A DNA stretch of 64,000 nt from Litsea cubeba (lineage: Eukaryota > Streptophyta > Magnoliopsida > Laurales > Lauraceae), in assembly GCA_012931725.1 (NCBI GenBank), contig CM022946.1, positions 59,555,750 through 59,619,749 on the forward strand, written 5' to 3'. Under the pieces are notes generated by a model that was not told where the DNA came from, did no database searches, and was given only the letters and a program-made list of their open reading frames with translations. The stretch's first letter is position 1; the number at the start of each line of letters is the position of its first letter. Shown here one piece after another: positions 1 to 12,254 of the stretch. The position numbers and the translations under genes are program-made.

Positions 1-200
1 TGTTTTTATAAATTGTTTCATCAAGAAAAACATGATTAAAATCAAGATTCAAATCAACCAAAAAGAGTTTAAATAAAACATGAGTAGGTTAATTCAAAAG
101 ATGATTTTCAAGAAGAAACTTGTGAAATGAAAATGAAAGTAATGAGATGAATATAATGCAAATGTAAGACATCAAATTGCAAACAACTTAGGGTCTAACA
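1..200 (-). repeat. End of the 3' LTR of Sirevirus-like element E2 (cut by window edge)
   Basis: These 200 bases match 26242-26441, the outer end of E2's other LTR, with about five mismatches by eye (roughly 2.5 percent). The fragment ends in CTAACA at 200 and is followed directly by a polypurine tract (minus strand AAAGGGGGAGAT), which is the normal order of tract then LTR for a minus-strand element. The rest of this LTR is left of the window. Confidence 0.9.
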
Positions 201-509
201 ATCTCCCCCTTTGCAATTTGATGGCAAATAACACTAAAACATTAAAACTATCATCACCACATATCCATTCATTCATTTCATATCTTTTTGCTTCAACTCC
301 CCTTTAGTTCATAATCAGCTCCTTCACTGTTCTCCCCCATTGTTCTTGCTCTCCCCCATTGTTCTAGCAATGGTGTTTTCAGATTTCTTCTTTTCATTTC
401 TCTTCTGTTCACCCTTAGTCTTCTTCTCCCACTTAGTCTTTATGTTTCTTCTTCTCCCCCATTGACATCAAATTGCTAAATAGTCTGCAAACAATGCTCA
501 TGCAAACAC
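201..509 (-). other. E2 polypurine-tract region (3' end of internal part)
   Basis: Beside the LTR end at 200 lies the tract ATCTCCCCCTTTGC (plus strand), the primer for plus-strand DNA synthesis. Further CTCCCCCATTG-type copies occur near 330, 350 and 455. Several polypurine tracts in a row are a known Sirevirus trait. No reading frame of interest. E1 is inserted at its right end, with ATACC (510-514) as the left copy of the target duplication. Confidence 0.75.
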
Positions 510-514
510 ATACC

Positions 515-2239
515 TGAAAGTCCTTGGGATCCTAACCCTAGAGGGGGGGTGAATAGGGTGATCTACACTTAATGACTAATTATGACCAATTTTAATTTCT
601 TTACAATAAACTAGTCACATGTGATGATTAACATACAAAATGCGGAAGCTTAAACAAAACAATCACCACAAAACAATCACCACTACACAAAGATTTATAG
701 TGGTTCGGCCTCAATGCCTACATCCACTACCGGCTTGTGTATCCAACACCCCACCGGATTTTCACTATTATGCTTTTCAAAAGGCTAAGCAATAACCTCT
801 ACAATATGCTTTCCAAGGATAAGCAATAACCTTACAATGTTGTTTTTCTAGGCTAAACAACAACCTATACACAATGCTTTTATATGGCTAAGCAATAACC
901 TTACAAGCAAATGATTTCTCTCAAAGAAAGTGTCTTGACAAAACACTCTAAGAGATTACAATTTAAGCTTAAATAAATTGCCTCTAAAATAGGCGAATAT
1001 GAAAGTGTAAAGCTAACTCACACAACACTCTAAGTAATGCAAAGATGAATGCTCATGAAGTGTGTGTGTGAATACTTCAATCAAGTTGAAAATGAAAGCT
1101 CAATCAATTTATGCTAAAAGCATTTAAAAGTTTAATGCACATAAAAAGGTATGATTGAAGTAATATGCAAATCACATGTACCAAATACAAACTTGTAGAA
1201 GATATGAAAAACAAGGGTTCACAAGTTGTATGAAATTAATTTAGTCTAAACATGTGATGCATGTGCAATGTTGTTTTCAAAACCAAACTAATTCAACAAA
1301 GGTTTAAATGAATGAAAACAACAAGGAAAGATTCAAAACAAGTTAATGAATCATGACATAAAAGAAATCAAAGATTTTGGCAATTCATGATTAACAAAGT
1401 TTATAAAACAAACTTGTTTTGAAATCAAGGTGAAGAATCCTATGACTTAAATCAAAGATTAAGGAAGTAGAGGATTCAACACATCATAGTTTATATGCTA
1501 AAATCATTTACCAATAGTTTAACAAAGCATAAAACAATGATTAATAAAAAGCAAAGCTTACTTGGTGGTTTAACTTCATTAATCCAAGCTTTAGCTTTCC
1601 TTAATGACCATTAGCCTTCCTTAGCTTGATCCCCTTTCTTTTGCTTCAAAATGCCTCAAGAAGGGCTTCAAAGATCATCCCCAATGCTTAAGGAATGAGT
1701 TTCTTTTTATAGAAAAAGTGGTCCAACGGCTCCTTGTCGGTCGACCCACAGGTTGTTGTCGGTCAACCGACACCTCAACGGTTAGAAACCCAACGGCTTT
1801 AATTTTTGAAAAACTGCTTTTAGCGGCGGCCATAAAGCGCCGGTAAAAGTCCCGTTTGACCGCCGGTAAAAGTCCAGAATTCTAAAAAATGGGATTTTCA
1901 AAGTGATTTTCTTGGGGGGACTTTGGGCCAATAAACCAAGCATGGAAATATGATTTAAACCAATCCAAGTGCTTAAAAATCATATAACATAAAAGGCCAA
2001 ACAAAATTTAAAACATTTAAAACCAATGGCTAGCTTGATTTATAAAATCTTTTTCAAACTAAAAATGTGTCCAATGTTTAAAACCAAAACATGCATAAAT
2101 CATAAGGTTTACAAGATTTAAAATAATGCATGTATAAATCAAGATTTCAAGATTTCTAAAATCAATGCATGTGACAATATTCAAATGAATGAATAAGATG
2201 AATGATGCATCCATCAAATTGCAATACGAAATCCTAACA
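515..2239 (-). repeat. E1 3' LTR
   Basis: 1725 bp, apparently identical to 19186-20910. On the minus strand it holds a TATA box (TATAAAAAG, 1703-1711). About 25 bp upstream of that are two short palindrome-like sites, GTCGGTCGACCC and GTCGGTCAACCGAC (1736-1771). The conserved G-run AGAGGGGGGGTGAATAGG lies at about 540-557, near the LTR 3' end. Confidence 0.95.
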
Positions 2240-4641
2240 ATCTCCCCCTTTGCAATTTGATGGCAAACCTTTCTCAAAACTAATACTTCACACATTGTCT
2301 TCGGCTCTTCCTTAACTGGACAAAGCTTGAAATCTAAGGCTTGAAATCTTCTTGGATGCTACTTTGACTTGGCTTGGGCTCTAGCTCGTTTTCTTCATTC
2401 TCCTTGATGCTTGGAGTTTGATCAATCTTCAAGCTTTCTCTTCATCTTCTTTTCTTTAGACCAAGCATCTTCTTTAGCTTCCAAGCTTTATTCTCTTCAT
2501 TTCTCCCCTTTGACCATGCACTCTCCTTTTGGCAAGATGTGCATTCTCTCCACCTTTAGCACTTTCTCCCCCTTAATTCTTTCTCCCCTTTTGCCATTAA
2601 GGTTGAGAACTTTCTCCCCCTTTGCCATTAAATTGCAAAGGTATCAATTGAACAGGGGAACCTACACACATAAAACAAGGAAAATACCTTTTAGTAGCAC
2701 CTGTTAACAAAAGTAATCGAAAATGAAATATATAACAGGGCATCATGCATGGGTAGATAGGCTATAAGGGTACAAAGCCAATATAAGGGTGAATTTGATC
2801 AACTCTAATGCTTCCTTAGAAGGTTTACTCCCCCTCAATCCATACTCTTCTTTTGTCAAACTTTTGACAAGGATTTAACTCAGGTGCAAGAAGAAGATGG
2901 TTTAACCAATTGAGGGTTAACTTCAAGAGAAGAATTAGATACCAATTGATAATTATAATTGACTATAAAGTTCAAATTGATCAAATTACCAACATAAAGA
3001 TACCAATTGATGGATAAGCTATTGGATAATTAGAGAGCAAGGTCAAAAGGATATACTAAACATAGCATCAATCAATATAACTATGAAAATCATATGCTAT
3101 GAATATTTTTGAAATCATTTCATCCAACCATAAAATATGACTATCATGTGCAAGATGATTGAAATGAAGTTCAATCATGAAGCCTACCTCAACCATTAAC
3201 CAACCAAGATTATGAACACATAAACATGGTGGTCATGTGATTTACCTATAAGTGCAAGAGAGGTGGCAATCATGAAGATTATGATGCTAATGGAATGTGA
3301 CATGGAACAAAAGACATATGACTCTCAAGATCAATCCAATGTACACAAGGTCTATCACAAACTCAAGATATGATACCAATTGGATATAGATACTAATTGA
3401 AAATGATACCAATTGATTACCAATTGAATATGAAACATGAATAAGAGCAAGCATGTGACAAACACCAAATTCCAACAAGCATCATAAAATGATCATTCAT
3501 CACTTTAAATGATATAACTAATGAGCATAGTGATGAGCATCATAACTTGCATTAAAATGATATAACTTTGTAAAGCATGCAATTTTCAAAGTGTCAAGAT
3601 CATATGAATTCAACATCTAAGACATCCATCAAACAATAGATATAACTAAGAAATACAAGGAATGGATTTCAAAGAGGATCATATGATCAAGCACCCTACT
3701 ATGAAGTTGAAGCATGTATAAAGAATGATATCAATAAGAAAAATACTCATGAATCAACATCATAACCATCCAAAAAAAATGACTAGAAAGTATAAGGGAT
3801 GGATTTTAGAGTACTAGTATGATTTCTACAAATGTAACTAATAATGCAACCATAAGAAATTATATGATATTTGCACATCAAGAATGAAACTAAATGAGCA
3901 ATGTTGCAAATAGCATATAACAAGTATTTCCTTCTAAAACATATATTTATTAGCACAAGGAAATATACTCAAAAGAAAATGTGTTAATGAATATAACTAA
4001 CAAAGCTTGAAAAACATTTTCAATTCATACAATCTTCAAATCATTTCAATACACAAAATCCAACAATGAGCATAAAGAGGATGATTTTGAAGATAACACT
4101 TTTTCAACTTGCATTTTAAAAGATATAACTTATTTGAAACACATACAAGTTGGTTTTTCAAAGCAATAATTTTCCATATGAAAATATAACTTAGAAATCT
4201 ATGGAAAAACTAAATTGTTTCAAATCATTTGTTTTTCAAAACAAATCTTACTAATACATCAAACAAATGATTTTACAATATCAATTGATTATGAAAGATC
4301 TAGCTAATAAAGCTTTGAAACCATAATCAATTGAACATGTATAGAGTTGCAAGAGATATAACTAAATGAACAAGAAGCAAATCTAACATGTTGAAAATAT
4401 AATCAAATGATTTTGAAAACCATGATATGTAACTAGATAAGTACATGAAGACAAAATCAATTGATTACTAATAAACATTGCATTTTAATAAATGTAACTA
4501 AGAAAGAACAAAATGCAAATGCAATATGACCAACAAAAAGATTTACCTATAAAGGATTGGTTGGTCAATGAGGTCCAAGGCCTTAAGGTTTGTCTAAGTA
4601 TATAACTTTGGGAATCCACCTAAGGTCTTGAGAGGGTTGGT
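2240..4641 (-). other. E1 3' non-coding internal region with repeated polypurine tracts
   Basis: A polypurine tract adjoins the LTR (2240-2256), and three or more further CTCCCCCTTTGCCATTAA-like copies lie between 2565 and 2640. The rest is AT-rich sequence with recurring short words such as TATAACTAA and ACCAATTGAT. I find no pol-like or envelope-like coding in it. The last part, 4583-4638, is the displaced 3' end of gag. Confidence 0.75.
4583..4638 (-). pseudogene. Displaced C-terminal end of E1 gag
   Basis: The minus strand here encodes the last 18 residues and stop of Gag, including the stretch SQDLRWIPKV, which is also found at the end of E2 Gag. It is separated from the main gag body by the CACTA element. 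After removal of the transposon and one copy of the GGT duplication the frame is continuous (479 codons in all), which shows that the CACTA element landed in gag. Confidence 0.88.
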
Positions 4642-5165
4642 CACTACTAAAAAAATGGCTTGTTGTGTCGGTTTTTAAGTGACACAACAAGTCTGATGTG
4701 TCGGGTTTTTTAGATTGGCAAAGTGACACAAGTAGTGGTGACACAACAGATTTTAGTAAAACCGACACAACAGATATAGCACTTGTGTCGGTTTGTAAGT
4801 ATAAACCGACACAACAGGTATACTACTTGTGTCGGTTTTTAGCATTTCACATATGGAAATTTGTTTTGGGAAAGCACAAACCGACACAACAGATATAGCA
4901 CTTGTGTCGGTTTGTAAGTATAAACTGACACAACGGGTATAGCACTTGTGTCGGTTTGTAAGTATAAACTGACACAACGGGTATAGCACTTGTGTCGGTT
5001 TGTAAGTATAAACTGACACAACGGGTATAGCACTTGTGTCGGTTTTTAGCATTTCATATCTGGAAATTTGCTTTGGAAAAGCACAAACCAACACAAGAAA
5101 TAGAACCGTTGTGTCGGTTTTTTTTTAAACTGTACAAAATTGGATCTCCTCTTGTGTCACTTTTA
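4642..5165. repeat. CACTA left terminal and subterminal repeats
   Basis: Direct and inverted copies of TGTGTCGGTTT and CCGACACAAC fill this segment. From about 4899 to 5042 a 44-bp unit (TTGTGTCGGTTTGTAAGTAT and its continuation) is repeated in tandem. In En/Spm such subterminal motifs bind the TNPA protein and bring the ends together; that role here is by analogy. Confidence 0.88.
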
Positions 5166-7090
5166 ATAGATCACCTATTTCGAAAAAATAATGTACATAT
5201 ATATATGAACATCAATTGACCTGTATAGAAGCATTGCCATCCACAACAATCTCAAAAACAATTTCATTTCATTACTAAATAATTCCATTATCCAACTATC
5301 CAAAATATAACCTCAAACATTTACAAAACCCACAAAAAAAAAAAAACCTAATTAGCCTGCTAGTCTAACACCATGCGAGAAAATGATTTCACGTTTAGCT
5401 TTTATCCATTCATCTACAAAAGCCACAAAATGATTTCCCGTCATAGCCGCGTTCTATTAAGTTCAATCTACAAAAAAAGAAAAAACAAAACAAAACAAAT
5501 AGTTAGGATTCAATATATCGTAAAACGATAAAATTCATTATATAGTACAAAATGCAAATACGCTACATTTCATCAGTTTGGGAATTACTTTAAAATTGTA
5601 ATTTGGTGCCAATGTCTTCCAATAGGATATGCTTGGCAGAATTGGAGAGTAGAAAACAAAGGAAAAGTGAGTATTGTCTCGCATTGTAAACCATCAAGTC
5701 TTCTGCACATGATGGTGTTTTCACACGGAAGGATGAGAAATATCAAATATTTGCTATCCAAGGCTTGAAAAAAATTGTAGATCACTTTCCATATATCTAC
5801 CTCTTAACCATTAACTCTTAACCCCTTTGGACTGATGCCAAACGTTTCCCCAGGTTCTGAAACAGTGCTTGCTCAGGAGACACTGGAAAGAGTCCAAACT
5901 AAGATTGAGAAAACTCCTTGGACATGATCATTTTTTAAGTGATTGCTACTTGCATGTATCATAGCTGGAGATACTACAACCCGTGGCATTTAGAAACCTA
6001 ACCGATCCATATACAAATTATCTATCAACAAAAGTACCTGGTTTGAAGTTCTATACAAGAAACTGTAGTTCTACAAACTCAAATCATGATAAGATCTAAT
6101 GAAGAATTCCATTATGTTGTTAAGAATGACAAGTGCATCAATACACAATGCATCCTACAATAGACAAGAACTGAGGAACAGATCTTTAAGTACACAAAAT
6201 TCATTCCAAGAAAATCATTTACCCAAAGTGTGAAACAAGAAAGAATATCATTGAGACTTTAGCAAGAGATTTTTAAATGATGTAATTCTTAAGAACGTTG
6301 ACTTTAATGGGGATGAATGGAGGACAACTCAGGAAGGCCGCCCCAGGTACATGAAATGAGGCCACCATGACAACAAAGAAGATGATGAAGTCAAACTCAC
6401 AAAGGATACTATTGATAGATGGAGAAAGGCTTCAACGGCAATGACAGAGATGATTGTAGTATTTATAACCATCAAGTTTAAAATCTATCTTACTGATAGG
6501 ATTTGCAATTTTGCATGGGCTTCTAAGATTTCCTACTCAAAAGCAATTTATAAGCTATTTTGTGTAAAAGCCCACACGCTCAGTTTGGCAAAAAGGAGAG
6601 CATCTTCTGGGTTCTCAAAAACCATAATTTTTGTTAATAGATCATAAGAAGGGGCCAAAGTTTCCCTGTATTCCATATTTCCTCCAAAAAAAATAAAAAA
6701 ATGTTGATCTCTTCACCATGTCAAGAAACTTCCAGAACTTCCAGGAATAGTATCTCTCCAATTTTGCCAAGCATATCCTATTGGAAGACATTGGCACCAA
6801 ATTACAATTTTAAAGTAATTCTCAAACTGATGAAATGGCGAAAGTTGCAAATAGGAAATTGGTGAAATGTGATGGCATTTGGGACCTTGTATGCTCTCTA
6901 TATATGAACCCAAATGACCATTCTAAAGTCCGAACCCCTTTTCTGTACTTCATTTTTATAAAGCTTAAAATGTGTGAATGCAATCAGCTACTAGCATGGT
7001 TCAGAAGTTTTCAATGGAGTAGAATCATAGTTCTAATTAATTTAAGCCAATAGAGCCCAGATAATACATTACCCAAATAGCCATGATGCT
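5166..7090. other. CACTA internal non-coding region with an inverted duplication
   Basis: No convincing coding sequence. The noticeable structure is a pair of 84-bp inverted copies, 5566-5649 and 6754-6837, both starting CATTTCATCAGTTTG from the outside and 1.1 kb apart. They may be ends of a small passenger element or a local inverted duplication; I see no clear target duplication at 5565/6838. Confidence 0.6.
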
Positions 7091-10000
7091 CTATGTGATA
7101 AATACGTCGATAGCCTCAATGAAGTCTTGGCGAAGTACATTAATTTCCCTGGTCGTGTATTTGTCCTTGCTAGCCAACTCCATCACCTAAGTGAGTCGAG
7201 AAAAAAGTCGATCATGAAATTTTTTCTATATCATATTTTATTGTGTATATTGATGTGATGTATTAAAGAACATGGTACCTCTATTCACCTTCTTTTTTAT
7301 TGGTAGACCAGCATCCTTGATCAAGTGCAGCATAAAGAGCATCACATAGTAACCACAATCTTCAACTCCCTTTTGTTGTGGGCACTTCACAAAAGAATAT
7401 AAAACAATCAATTACATATATTCAACCAATAACAAAGATACACATTGCACCTTTAGCAGAAAATAGTAGTTTACCTTCACATAGTTCCAATTTGGAATTG
7501 GATTGTTCTTTCTCTTTCCATGAGAGAAGTTTACTGCTTTGATTGCACTAACAAATTCAAGATTTTTGCAATAAGAACGAAAAAAACATTGTCAGCTCTG
7601 CTTGTAACTTATTTAAACACAACACATAATTTTCAATTCCCACTCTTCAACCCTACAAGAGGTGGCACTCACTTCTTATTGCATATCATAATTCATAAAA
7701 TAAAAAAGAGACGGATATACATTATTGATATACACATATGTGCCGTGTACTGACCATAAGTGCAAAGAGTAAATAATCAATGACACAGTTGATTACCACT
7801 TTTGATTTCTAACAGGATCAACCAGCAACTCTCATAATATAGTACGCAGTAACAACCTTAAGATCCCATTCAAATTGTCTCTTGAGAATTTCATCAAACA
7901 CATGATATGCAATAGGGAGTACGTTGATTAATTATTGTTCATAGGCTAATTGCAGATTATACATTAACCAGAGTATGTGTGGCCTTTTCCTTTGACCATC
8001 CCAACTCACAGAATCCTACTATGATATACACTAATCTTCATAGAAATTCAGAACTCATAACAGTTTATTATTTTAGTAGTTAATTCATATCCTGTGATAA
8101 CAATAATAGGAAAAACGTCACGATCATATGTCCACAATCATGCTAAACCATAACCTCACTTTGGGATCAGTCATGCCAAACCCCAAATAATAAATGCAGT
8201 CATCAAATAGCGCTAAACTCCAACTGTTTAATGTAAATTCACCCATACACCTTCAGTCAGCACCAAGTTCAACTACTACATGTGGCCAACAAGGTAGCAT
8301 CAGGTGGCACTTCCAAAACCCAATCCCACAGTCGACCAAGGATTCCCAAGCCCTACACCTCCCAAAGTAGAAATCTACTCATTGGCGCCTTTGGGAAGAG
8401 GTATGTCATGGATAAGGCTTCACAGATCTGCTAGTTCTTCTCTTCTTCCTATAGTTCTACTTGGTCTCCTTCTAATCCTCTTTTAGATCTCTCCCATTTT
8501 AAGGCTCTATTGGAGTTTTTGGAAGAGAGAGTAAAAGAGAGCACTAAAGGACACACAACCTCTATGATGTACCATAGAAAGATAAGAATTATGAGGATAG
8601 CTTACTTTCAAAAGTAGAACTCTTATGGCCGACCCCCAAATTGATTAGATAAGGGTACAAGACGATGATGATTAACCTATAATTCCGAAGATTGCTTCAC
8701 AAACTAAGGATGATACTGCCGTCTATATACTCGGCCACACATGTAGATAAAGTCACAAAACTTTGTTTCTTTGGAAACCCATGTAAAATTTTTCAATCCA
8801 AGATAAAAGACCATATCCAACCAATTAAAGAAATTGAAAAGGGTACTCACTTATTTATCTCTAATTTAAGATCCGGATTTGGTTCACTTCCAAGAGAATT
8901 AAACCAGTACACTTCCATCGATGGTATGTCAATACCTATTAAAACCCAATGCGTGCTGCGACAAATCAAGTATAATTAAATTAAATAAATGCTTACAAAA
9001 TTAAAAAATTATTTCATAAAAACATACACGTACCCTGTGTTGTAAGGAATTAAAAGCACGCGGTCACCATGGATCCTAGCCAAATGCTGAATGTATCGTG
9101 ACTTATCATCATCCTTTGTAAGAGCATTAATGCTTTGAGGGCTTCCAAATGCATATTTTTCTCAAGCAATCCCATAAGAAGCATACAAGTGTCTAAACCA
9201 TATATAACTCAATTAGATTTTATTGTATCAAACAAGAATGAATTTTAAATGGCAAACCAAGAGTTCTCACCTAATGTATGTTATCAGGCAAGAGGAAGCT
9301 AACTTTCCCATGTGACACACATCACTCAGCTCATCCATACTCACTGTTATATCATCCATCTCATCGATGAAAAGAGTTCCAATCAGTGGAACGGTTATCA
9401 GTCCATTATCCCCCAACTTCTTTTCCACAGCTTGATAAAATCTTGTGAACTTATTTTCCTTATCACCATTTCTCATTGGAGGATGCTCTTCCTAACATGT
9501 ACGTTATCATATCATTGAGCAAGATTGATATTGTGACAGTGATCATAGAAAAACTATACGTATGTAAAATATTGTTAACACACTCACCACTACATTTTCA
9601 AGTATCACGAATTCCTTTGGCCAAGCCACAAATGAACCAATTGCATCTTTCACATATGAATGTTCACTAGATCCATTAGGGAATGGGAGAAGGGCACCAC
9701 CAGACAATGCTTTTTCGATCGACACACGTACATATGCATCCGGTATAGTCAAGCAATGCATAGATGTTGCTGCCTCTGTCATTGGATAAACACTTCCTTC
9801 GGCAACTACATTGTCTTTTGATCCCAAAGCCAATTTACACTTTTGGAACTATGAAAAATAACGAAATTAAAAAAATATTAGGACTTGTTGAAACATAAAT
9901 GTTTGTCTTAATCTTCAATAGGCAGATACTTACCATCATCCCATTTATAGGAATAAATTTTGATGTTGCTGCAATGCCTTTTTCTTTAGTTGCTTTTGAC

Positions 10001-11848
10001 TATACAATGAAAACAAAGCAAATCCAAGTTAGTAGGAAAAAAAATACAAAACAGAACAATATATACAATCACATATAGAGTCTATTCTAAAAAAATACAA
10101 AACAGAACAATATATACAATCACATATAGATTATTTTAAATACGTACCCGAACTTTTTTCACCTTTCGTTTCGACAATGCCATGGTCTGCTTTGTTTTAC
10201 CGACTTCCTTTGACTACACATTAATTGAATAAAAGTGAAGTCAACAACCACATAGTGCTTAAAAGCATTACGAATCATGTGGCTACAAAATCTGTACCTT
10301 TTGGCTACATGAATTCCGATTTTGAGCTTGGGCTAACAGCCCCCGTCTATTATCACTCTTATCACTATTGGACGCCACATTTTCTGCTGGTGTGGAGTTA
10401 AGCATTCCAAGTTGTTCCTTAAGCAACTCACTCAATGTTTCATCTATTGGTGAGTTAACCAATCCTTGATGTTTAAGCAACTCTATCATTGATTTCTGCA
10501 ATGTCACAATGTGTTCATCTTTCTCTCGCAACTGCGCCTCCAATTTCTGAGTATATTCCTTATTTGATCTACGCTTAGGGAGATTAAAGAACATAGTTGG
10601 AGTACAATACATTCCACCAGCCCTAACTCGTCCACTATGTTCAGGGGTTCCCAATGCCAAAGTAAGAATATCTTCACTACCTTTTGTTACCAACTTTCCT
10701 TCCTTCTCATCATGTTTTAGTACTTCCTGTAAGAAAATGGAATGAGAAACTCAATAAGTATCTTCCACGAATTAGAAATGTTTTTAATCAAATTTGGAAC
10801 TTACGATTTTTTTAGCTATCTCCTTAGTAGCATCATTTGAATATTCACCCTTCTTGTCTTGTCGTGCTAGTAGCCACATGACATGTCTATCTTGACGATC
10901 AATCAATACTCCCGCTGCTTTCTATTATCAATCAAAAGTCAAATAACTCAAATAGTTAAGAAAACAGAGTATAGAATGAACATCAAATAGAAACTAATGT
11001 TGGTTGTTCGATGGTTCTCGTCTGAACCAATTACCATCTTATCGGAAAGGCCAGCATAACCATCCTTGCCTATTCGGTGGTCATGTTCGTTCAGATACCT
11101 TCTCTCTGCTTGCAACTTGCTTAACCCCTAAAGGTTTCGAAGAAAAAAAGAATCAGTTTATCTTAACTTCCCACAAAAAATGATTCTTTAGTGGAAATTA
11201 TAAGTAAAACATGCACTTTCTATTAACCTGGAATTCTTCTGAACATCTAATCATAACAAATTTCAGCCAATCTGGTTTCTTGATGTCTGGATAAACGTCC
11301 CACAAATATGGTGGATTTTCTAGCAAATCTGGATCATCTAAGTATGGTCTGACAAATTCTTTTGTCAGATAAGTCTTGAACCTCCTCCATAGTACACCGC
11401 AATGGGATATTGCTTTCTTCTTATATTTTACATCTATAATAAATCTCAACTGCAAATATTTAATTAAACAAATTGTAGTTTACAAATAAAATAACAAAAG
11501 AATTTAATAAACACTTCAACAATGATAAGCTCAATAAACACTTACCTCCATTCCTACCCATAAATCCTCTTTCATGGGATCAGGCACTTTAAACCAATTT
11601 GGATATTCAGCTAGTGGCACAACACCTCTAACCAATGCACCTGCCCAAGTAGCAACTTTTTTCCGTACCACTTTTCCGATAGGCACAGAATTTTCATCAA
11701 ACTCCACTACAATCTTTATACCGTCCCATTTCTTATTCATGTCATGAGACACTGTTTGACCTCTCACATTTTTTTCACCGGCAGGTACCACAGCTAAATG
11801 TCTTCTCTTCCTTTTTTTAAGTGAACCAGCACCTGTTTCAGGGTCCAT
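7091..11848 (-). pseudogene. CACTA gene 2: transposase-24-like protein fused to an ULP1-type cysteine protease
   Basis: Fourteen exons with GT-AG junctions and consistent phases can be read: 11848-11546, 11449-11228, 11127-11035, 10921-10805, 10726-10298, 10213-10148, 9999-9934, 9848-9588, 9491-9271, 9192-9034, 8955-8851, 7547-7475, 7384-7289, 7186-7091 (769 codons with stop). The N-terminal two thirds resemble the plant transposase-24 family found beside TNP2 genes, with a coiled-coil stretch near KLEAQLREKDEHIVTLQK. The C-terminus resembles SUMO-protease-like C48 peptidases: His in THWVLIG, oxyanion Gln in CPQQKG, Cys in DCGYYVM. Two defects show: an in-frame TGA at 9162-9164, and FNSL where the family has Asp. 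The exons are my reading of splice signals, not proven. The protein probably combines DNA binding with a deSUMOylase-like part, now damaged. Confidence 0.8.
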
Positions 11849-12008
11849 TGCTTAAGCTTCAAAACCTGCTAAGAGCACACGTCGTAATTTTTAGTTTACC
11901 ACAAGAAAAACGAATGAAAACGAATTTGTCACAACCTCAAATATAATTCAATGGAGGATTATCTTAATCCATCTCATAGCAAAAAGAATATAACTAATAG
12001 GCATATAA

Positions 12009-12254
12009 TTTGATTGAGATTCATCAGTAGCATGTTACACTTCCATATAACTAATAGGCATATAACTGAAAAATCAAAAATTAAACATTTAGCTGTCAAC
12101 CCAAATCCCTTCACAATCTTCTCTCATGTAATTTGATTGAGATTCATCAGTAGCATGTTACACTTCCATATAACTAATAGGCATATAACTGAAAAATCAA
12201 AAATTAAACATTTAGCTGTCAACCCAAATCCCTTCACAATCTTCTCGCATGTAA
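12009..12254. repeat. 123-bp tandem duplication at the 3' end of the transposase gene
   Basis: Two near-identical 123-bp units start at 12009 and 12132 (TTTGATTGAGATTCATCAG), followed by a partial third start at 12255. The unit contains the last 17 or so codons and stop of the transposase, so a spare copy of the gene's tail lies downstream of the functional one. Confidence 0.85.

Noticed and set aside
4899..5042. Possible CRISPR-like array (44-bp units)
   Set aside because: Contiguous tandem units without unique spacers, at the end of a plant CACTA element.
4753..5094. Small frames with repeated SVYTYKPTQVLY
   Set aside because: Translation of the CACTA subterminal repeats.
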